From Clostridiales bacterium DTU023 (GTDB taxonomy: Bacteria > Bacillota > Clostridia > Saccharofermentanales > DTU023), in the NCBI GenBank assembly GCA_001512945.1, contig LFTF01000105.1, positions 1-10,033 of the forward strand: a stretch of 10,033 bases of DNA, in the 5' to 3' direction. Positions 5,702-10,033 of the stretch are shown one piece after another. The number at the start of each line of letters is the position of its first letter. The first letter of the stretch is position 1. A program made the translations under genes and the position numbers. The notes beneath the pieces were generated by a model. That model saw only the letters and a list, made by a program, of their open reading frames with translations. It did not search any database and was not told the DNA's origin.

Positions 5702-7696
5702 TTAAAATACGAGCCCTGACTCTGCCATCTCTTTGTCCTCAGTTTCAAGAAGCGGCAAGATGGATTCAAAGAAATCTAGTATCTCAGGGTTTTGCAACGC
5801 GTCGCGGTTGGTCACCTTGCGTCGGTGAAGGATATTCGTAACTGCGCTCTCAACGATTTTACCGTTCAGGGTGTGCGGAATATCCGGCGTTTCTAAAATA
5901 AGTTTGGGTACGTGACGCGGTGACGCGTTCTGCCTCAAGACCGTGCGAATCTTTTTTGCGATTTCAGGCGTGAGCCGGTTGCCCTCTTTCATTTTAACGA
6001 AGAGAATCACACGCTCGTCATCTTGGTACTGTTGTCCGATGGCCAGTGAGTCAAGCACTTCTTCTATCTTTTGAACCTGCGCATAAATCTCCGACGTGCC
6101 GATACGGACGCCTGATGGCTTCAAGATCGAGTCGGAGCGTCCGTAATATGTGACACCGCCTGTATCGGAATGGATCTCAATGTAGTCGCCGTGACGCCAA
6201 ACACCGGGGAATACATCGAAATAGGCGTCGTGGTAGCGAGCGCCGTCCGTATCATCCCAAAAATAGATTGGCATCGAGGGGATAGGGAATTCGCATACGA
6301 GTTCTCCCTGTTCGTCGAACACTGATTGCCCTTGCTCATTATAAGAGGTGGCCGGCACGCCGAGTCCGGGGCCCTGAAGTTCATTACTGTATACCGGTTC
6401 AACCGGATTACCCAGATAGAAGCACCCGTTAATATCGGTTCCGCCGGCGATAGAACAAAAATGTAGATCGTCTTTGATCGCGTCGTAAATGTAATGGAAC
6501 CCCGCATCCGAGAGTGCTGACCCGGTCTGTGAGATGTTGCGGAGACTTGAAAGATCGGCATGCTCCTTGGGAATGAAGCCGTCGGCCATGAGGGCGTGGA
6601 CGTAACTTGCCGAAAGGCCAAAACACGTCACCTGCTCTTCCTCCAGAATCTTCCAGATTGCGGACGTGTCGGGGTAAGACGGATTGCCATCGAAAAGCAC
6701 AAGCGAACATCCAACGCCAAGCGCCGCCAGCATCCAATTCCACATCATCCATGAACATGTCGTGATGTAGAGCATGGTGTCCTTGTCTGTGAGATCGTGG
6801 TGTAGTGAGATTTCTTTAAGCTGATTGATGAGAAGCCCTGCCTGCGATTGCACCATGCATTTTGGCTTGCCCGTTGTTCCCGACGAAAACATGATGACAA
6901 GCGGGTGAGCCGAGGGCAATTGCTCGTAAACAAACGGACCTGACACTTGTTTGAGATAATCTTCCCAGATAACGCCGTTCGGGATCGTATTTGCAAGCGC
7001 TGTATCTCCGGCGTAATGACATGTCACAACGCGCTTCACGGAAGCAATGCCCGCGGCAACTTCACTAGCGCGTTCCGTTACATCGAATACCTTGCCTTTA
7101 TATGTGTAGCCATCAACGGTGAACAAGATCTTGGGAGCGACTTGACCTAACCGATCGATCGCCGCTACTGCCCCGATATCCGTCGCGCAAGAACACCATA
7201 CGGCCCCGACAGCCGATGAGGCCAGCATGGCGATGATCGTTTCAGGAATATTCGGCATGTACGCGGCAACCGTATCACCCGGGCGGATGCCCTCTCGCCG
7301 CATGGACGTCGCGAGACGTTCAACCTGGTCGCGCAGATCTCGCCACGACAACACTCGACGCGTGTGGTTCTCGCCGCGGAAAATCATCGCCGTGTCTTCA
7401 CTGTTACGATCGCGCAACATATTCTCGGCGTAGTTCAACCGGGCACCGGGGAACCAGTCTGCTCCGGGGAATTTTTGCAGATCGTCGACCACACAGTCGA
7501 ATGGTTTCGACGTAGCAATCTCTAAAAACTGCCACAGTTCATCCCAGAACATTACGGGATCACTGACACTCCATCGGTGTAAATCGCGGTAGCCGTCAAA
7601 CGACAACCCTTGTCGCGCCTGCAAATGGTTCATAAAAGCCTTCATACGCGACGTGTTTACGCGCTCATCGGCAGGCCGCCACAGAATCTGTCTCAT
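5702..7696 (-). CDS. aacS: Acetoacetyl-CoA synthetase (acetoacetate-CoA ligase, AMP-forming)
   Basis: This 664-residue protein belongs to the ANL adenylating enzymes and has the length and opening (LWRPADERV...MKAFM) of the acetoacetyl-CoA synthetase branch. Motifs from the chosen start: phosphate-binding loop SSGTTGKPK at 271-279, AGGTDI in place of the common YGxTE at 417-422, HGDY at 502-505, hinge region YGRSD with PSGVRIGT at 518-534, and the adenylation lysine Lys613 in LNGKI. It would convert acetoacetate, ATP and CoA into acetoacetyl-CoA, AMP and pyrophosphate in the cytoplasm. Next to kamE it probably recovers acetoacetate released by the Kce step of lysine breakdown, a job usually done by a CoA transferase. 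The start is uncertain. ATG 7696 best fits the family and has AAAGGA 12 bases and AGGGAG one base upstream; ATG 7717, four bases after the kamE stop, would add seven residues, and a start at 7750 would overlap kamE. Confidence 0.92.
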   Translation of the reverse strand: MRQILWRPADERVNTSRMKAFMNHLQARQGLSFDGYRDLHRWSVSDPVMFWDELWQFLEIATSKPFDCVVDDLQKFPGADWFPGARLNYAENMLRDRNSEDTAMIFRGENHTRRVLSWRDLRDQVERLATSMRREGIRPGDTVAAYMPNIPETIIAMLASSAVGAVWCSCATDIGAVAAIDRLGQVAPKILFTVDGYTYKGKVFDVTERASEVAAGIASVKRVVTCHYAGDTALANTIPNGVIWEDYLKQVSGPFVYEQLPSAHPLVIMFSSGTTGKPKCMVQSQAGLLINQLKEISLHHDLTDKDTMLYITTCSWMMWNWMLAALGVGCSLVLFDGNPSYPDTSAIWKILEEEQVTCFGLSASYVHALMADGFIPKEHADLSSLRNISQTGSALSDAGFHYIYDAIKDDLHFCSIAGGTDINGCFYLGNPVEPVYSNELQGPGLGVPATSYNEQGQSVFDEQGELVCEFPIPSMPIYFWDDTDGARYHDAYFDVFPGVWRHGDYIEIHSDTGGVTYYGRSDSILKPSGVRIGTSEIYAQVQKIEEVLDSLAIGQQYQDDERVILFVKMKEGNRLTPEIAKKIRTVLRQNASPRHVPKLILETPDIPHTLNGKIVESAVTNILHRRKVTNRDALQNPEILDFFESILPLLETEDKEMAESGLVF

Positions 7697-7721
7697 ACTC
7701 CCTACTGTTCCTTTCATATAG

Positions 7722-8507
7722 TTAACGTTTCGCTTCCCATCGTTTCGCAAGCTCTGTCACAACATAACTCGCGACATCGCCGGCATATTTGCCGGGACCA
7801 AATCCAGCGTCACAGCCTAGCTCTTTGGCCAGTTCGTGTGTGATACGGGGGCCACCGATAACGAGAAGGAATCGGTCGCGAAGCGTCTCCGCCTCCAACA
7901 GTTCCACCAACTCGACAATATTGTGAATGTGAATATCTTTCTGGGTAACCGTCTGTGATACAAGCATAACGTCGGCATCGTACGCGACGGCCTCACGGAT
8001 AAAATCTTCATTGGCAACCTGGCTGCCCAGATTGAGCGCTTCGATCATGGCGTACCGTTCAAGTCCGTAATGGCCGGCATACCCTTTCATATTCATGATT
8101 GAATCGATCCCCACGGTATGTGCGTCTGTGCCCGTACTCGCGCCGATGATCTTGATTTTGCGCCCGAACTGTTCGCGGATGAACTGGTCCGTCTCTTCCA
8201 TTGTCATAACGCAGACTTCGACAGAACTGACCTTGATTTTCGTATAATCGATTCCCTTTTGAAGCGATCCGTACGCGACAAAATGGGTAAATTCATGGTC
8301 AAGTGGCTGGTGCCAGGCGATCAGGGGCTCAGAAAGTCCCATGGAAATGACAATTTCTTTTGCGGCTTCAACGGCTCGATCGCCATCGGAGATGGGCAGA
8401 GTAAAGCTCAGCTGAATGCGTCCGTCGTTCATCGTATCGCCGTACGGCTTCACCTGCGTGAGATCCAGCGTTCCTGCTATTTGTTGTTCCATACGGTCAC
8501 AGCTCAT
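7722..8507 (-). CDS. kamE: Lysine 5,6-aminomutase, beta (cobalamin-binding) subunit
   Basis: This 261-residue protein has the length of known KamE. After an N-terminal dimerisation-like region (about 1-110), a Rossmann-type cobalamin domain carries DAHTVG, the DxHxxG base-off signature, with His130 as lower cobalt ligand. Lys141 in NMKGYAG corresponds to the lysine that holds PLP as an internal Schiff base in the clostridial enzyme. SQTVTQ and VIGGPRIT continue the B12 fold. With KamD it moves the terminal amino group of D-lysine (or L-beta-lysine) from C6 to C5 by a radical route using adenosylcobalamin and PLP. Its ATG overlaps the kamD stop by four bases (ATGA at 8507-8504), and GGAGG lies six bases upstream (8514-8518), so the subunits are translationally coupled. 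Lengths and the separate subunit layout favour lysine 5,6- over ornithine 4,5-aminomutase. Confidence 0.96.
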   Translation of the reverse strand: MSCDRMEQQIAGTLDLTQVKPYGDTMNDGRIQLSFTLPISDGDRAVEAAKEIVISMGLSEPLIAWHQPLDHEFTHFVAYGSLQKGIDYTKIKVSSVEVCVMTMEETDQFIREQFGRKIKIIGASTGTDAHTVGIDSIMNMKGYAGHYGLERYAMIEALNLGSQVANEDFIREAVAYDADVMLVSQTVTQKDIHIHNIVELVELLEAETLRDRFLLVIGGPRITHELAKELGCDAGFGPGKYAGDVASYVVTELAKRWEAKR

Positions 8508-10033
8508 CGACTGCCTCCCTCCCTCATATCCTGTTGCTCACGGACGAACAGATCTGTGAACGGGTTGTTGTAGTGATCGCCTTTCATAACGACGCCGTCA
8601 AGGCCCTTGCCACCATCACGACGTCTGCGGATCCCGGCGAACTGCCCCATCTCAAGTGTACGGAATAGTCCGTCACGCCGAATGTTTTCGAGCAGTTCAA
8701 GCGCATTCGTGACAACGGTTTGGGCTCGCTGTTCCATGATCCCGCCTTCGCGATACTCAATTTCATCCGCGAGATCCGCCATCGCCCGGCGAATGTATCG
8801 GGCATTCTCAATAGCGTGCGCTCTGTCAGACATATGAGGGGTGTGGATGGCTTCAGTCATCATGCCAAGCAGCAGGAAGCGCTGATCCGTTAGTACCGTC
8901 ACCATGTTGAAGAGCGTGTCCTGAACATGACCTTGGAAGATATTGCCTGTTATGTATTTGGTCGGGGGCATATATTTTAAGGGTGCGTTCGGAAAAATCT
9001 GCCTTGCCATCTGGGCCTGCGCCAGCTCGTAAACAAATGAATTCTTGATGTCCGGATCTATTTCAAATGCGTGGCCCAGACCCATCTGTGTTTCTGCCAT
9101 GCCGGCGAGCAGAGCGAACTGCTCATTGATGAACTGCGAAGCAAGCACTGTATGGGCCGCTTCTAACGCGTCGGATGTGGTCAGGTAATTATCTTCGCCT
9201 GTGTTGATGATGATGCCGGCCGCTCCGTTGATCATCCGTGAGAAACCCTGATCGATCAAGGTGCGCTGCATATTGATGTCGCGGAACAGAATACCGTATA
9301 GCGCGTCATTCAACATGACGTCAAGGCGCTCTAACGCACCCATGACAGCGATCTCCGGCATACAAAGCCCTGAGCAATAGTTGCAAAGTCGGATATAGCG
9401 ACCCTGTTCGTCACCCGTCTCATCGAGTGCCCCGCGCATCAGTCGGAAATTCTCCTGTGTGGCGGATGTGCCTCCGAAACCTTGTGTTGTCGCGCCATAG
9501 GGAACATAGTCGAGCAGGCTCTGGCCTGTCGTCCTAATAACAGCGATAACGTCAGCGCCCTGACGGGCGGCCGCTTTTGCCTGCACAATGTCCTCGTATA
9601 TATTCCCGGTCGCGACAATCGCATAGAGCAGAGGGCTGGGTCGCTCTCCGTGTGTTTGTATTTTCTTTTCACGGACAAGACGGTTAGCGCGAATAAGCTG
9701 CATCGCTCTTTCAGCTTCCGCGTCGGCCCACAGTTTTGCGGCATAGGGATCTTGCGTCTCAAGGCTGGTCAGATCCACCTCACCGCGTGCAATACTTACC
9801 GCGATCGCCTGTGGGGTCAAACCGGTCGCAAGTGCCGCCTGAGCAAGCCAATACGCGGCACCCTGTTCGACAACGCCTTTTGCAAGCAGGTGATCGACCA
9901 CCACATTGGCAAGTGGAACACCAAACGCGTCGACACCGTCTATACCGAACAAACGGCATAGTGACCGTTCAACGGTCACTGTCGTATAGGACGCGAGCTG
10001 CTCTGTGACATCATGCGCGACAACCGCTGCCGC
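8504..10033 (-). CDS. kamD: Lysine 5,6-aminomutase, alpha subunit, 5' end cut by window edge
   Basis: 509 codons are visible and the frame stays open to the right edge. Known KamD is about 516 residues, so roughly the first 10-20 are missing. A GTG at 9979 is not the start: the 18 codons before it continue the family's N-terminal helix into TTVTVERSLCRLFGIDG. Strongly conserved blocks follow: VATGNIYEDI, VIRTTGQSLLDYVPYGAT, RLCNYCSGLCMPEIA, GILFRDINMQRT, INTGEDNYLTT, LGHAFE, LKYMPPTKYITGNIF and TPHMSDRA. Together they form the TIM-barrel that covers PLP and the adenosyl group. It is the catalytic subunit for the amino-group shift of lysine. It ends in the four-base ATGA overlap with kamE. Genes for the neighbouring steps (kdd, kce, kal, a mutase-reactivating factor) commonly sit beside it and would be expected to the right, outside this window. 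No unusual residue loss is visible. Confidence 0.96.
   Translation of the reverse strand, partial: AAAVVAHDVTEQLASYTTVTVERSLCRLFGIDGVDAFGVPLANVVVDHLLAKGVVEQGAAYWLAQAALATGLTPQAIAVSIARGEVDLTSLETQDPYAAKLWADAEAERAMQLIRANRLVREKKIQTHGERPSPLLYAIVATGNIYEDIVQAKAAARQGADVIAVIRTTGQSLLDYVPYGATTQGFGGTSATQENFRLMRGALDETGDEQGRYIRLCNYCSGLCMPEIAVMGALERLDVMLNDALYGILFRDINMQRTLIDQGFSRMINGAAGIIINTGEDNYLTTSDALEAAHTVLASQFINEQFALLAGMAETQMGLGHAFEIDPDIKNSFVYELAQAQMARQIFPNAPLKYMPPTKYITGNIFQGHVQDTLFNMVTVLTDQRFLLLGMMTEAIHTPHMSDRAHAIENARYIRRAMADLADEIEYREGGIMEQRAQTVVTNALELLENIRRDGLFRTLEMGQFAGIRRRRDGGKGLDGVVMKGDHYNNPFTDLFVREQQDMREGGSR
8514..8518 (-). promoter_or_regulatory. Shine-Dalgarno GGAGG for kamE inside the kamD 3' end
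   Basis: GGAGG, in a longer purine run (AGGGAGGGAGG), lies six bases before the kamE ATG at 8507 and within the last codons of kamD. It supports the overlapping start over Met6 and points to balanced synthesis of the two subunits. Confidence 0.7.

Noticed and set aside
9977..9979. GTG as the start of kamD
   Set aside because: The frame is open upstream to the window edge and those 18 residues extend the conserved N-terminal helix, so the real start lies outside the window.
1..10033. A mobile element, CRISPR array, defence system, tRNA or rRNA gene
   Set aside because: I found no transposase, integrase, terminal repeats, regularly spaced repeats or RNA gene signatures; almost the whole window is tightly packed metabolic coding sequence on one strand.

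Overview
The window reads as one strand of a bacterial chromosome: every gene I can support lies on the minus strand, so transcription runs from the right edge to the left. Base composition is near 50% G+C, and several genes have purine-rich Shine-Dalgarno sequences of the AAAGGAG or GGAGG type. The lysine aminomutase subunits look like the clostridial enzymes. This suggests a member of the Bacillota (Firmicutes) or a relative that degrades amino acids, but the taxon is an inference and I cannot name a genus.

Right part (10033 down to 2734) is a catabolic gene set in the order kamD (cut by the right edge), kamE, acetoacetyl-CoA synthetase, 3-hydroxybutyryl-CoA dehydrogenase, acetyl-CoA acetyltransferase, crotonase. 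Gaps are -4, 25, 61, 100 and 11 bases, so this is probably one operon with a possible internal promoter in the 61-base gap. KamDE is the adenosylcobalamin/PLP lysine 5,6-aminomutase of the lysine fermentation pathway. In that pathway 3-keto-5-aminohexanoate plus acetyl-CoA gives acetoacetate plus 3-aminobutyryl-CoA, and the latter loses ammonia to give crotonyl-CoA. The four genes after kamE are what is needed to finish oxidatively. Crotonase and Hbd turn crotonyl-CoA into acetoacetyl-CoA, the ATP-using synthetase activates the acetoacetate, and thiolase cleaves both. The net result would be three acetyl-CoA per lysine instead of butyrate plus acetate. The usual CoA transferase and butyryl-CoA dehydrogenase are not in the window. 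The middle-step genes (kdd, kce, kal) would have to lie beyond the right edge or elsewhere.

A 219-base gap (2515-2733) with a small perfect-arm palindrome and a weak possible promoter separates this set from a two-gene unit on the left. That unit is an unrecognised 425-residue protein with four CxxC pairs (1237-2514) and, 19 bases later, a gene for the [4Fe-4S] L-cysteine desulfidase / serine-dehydratase-like family (CyuA/YhaM), cut by the left edge after 405 codons. Nothing here looks mobile: I see no transposase, integrase, tRNA, rRNA or CRISPR array. The best leads are the oxidative variant of the lysine pathway and the unknown CxxC protein paired with the cysteine desulfidase.
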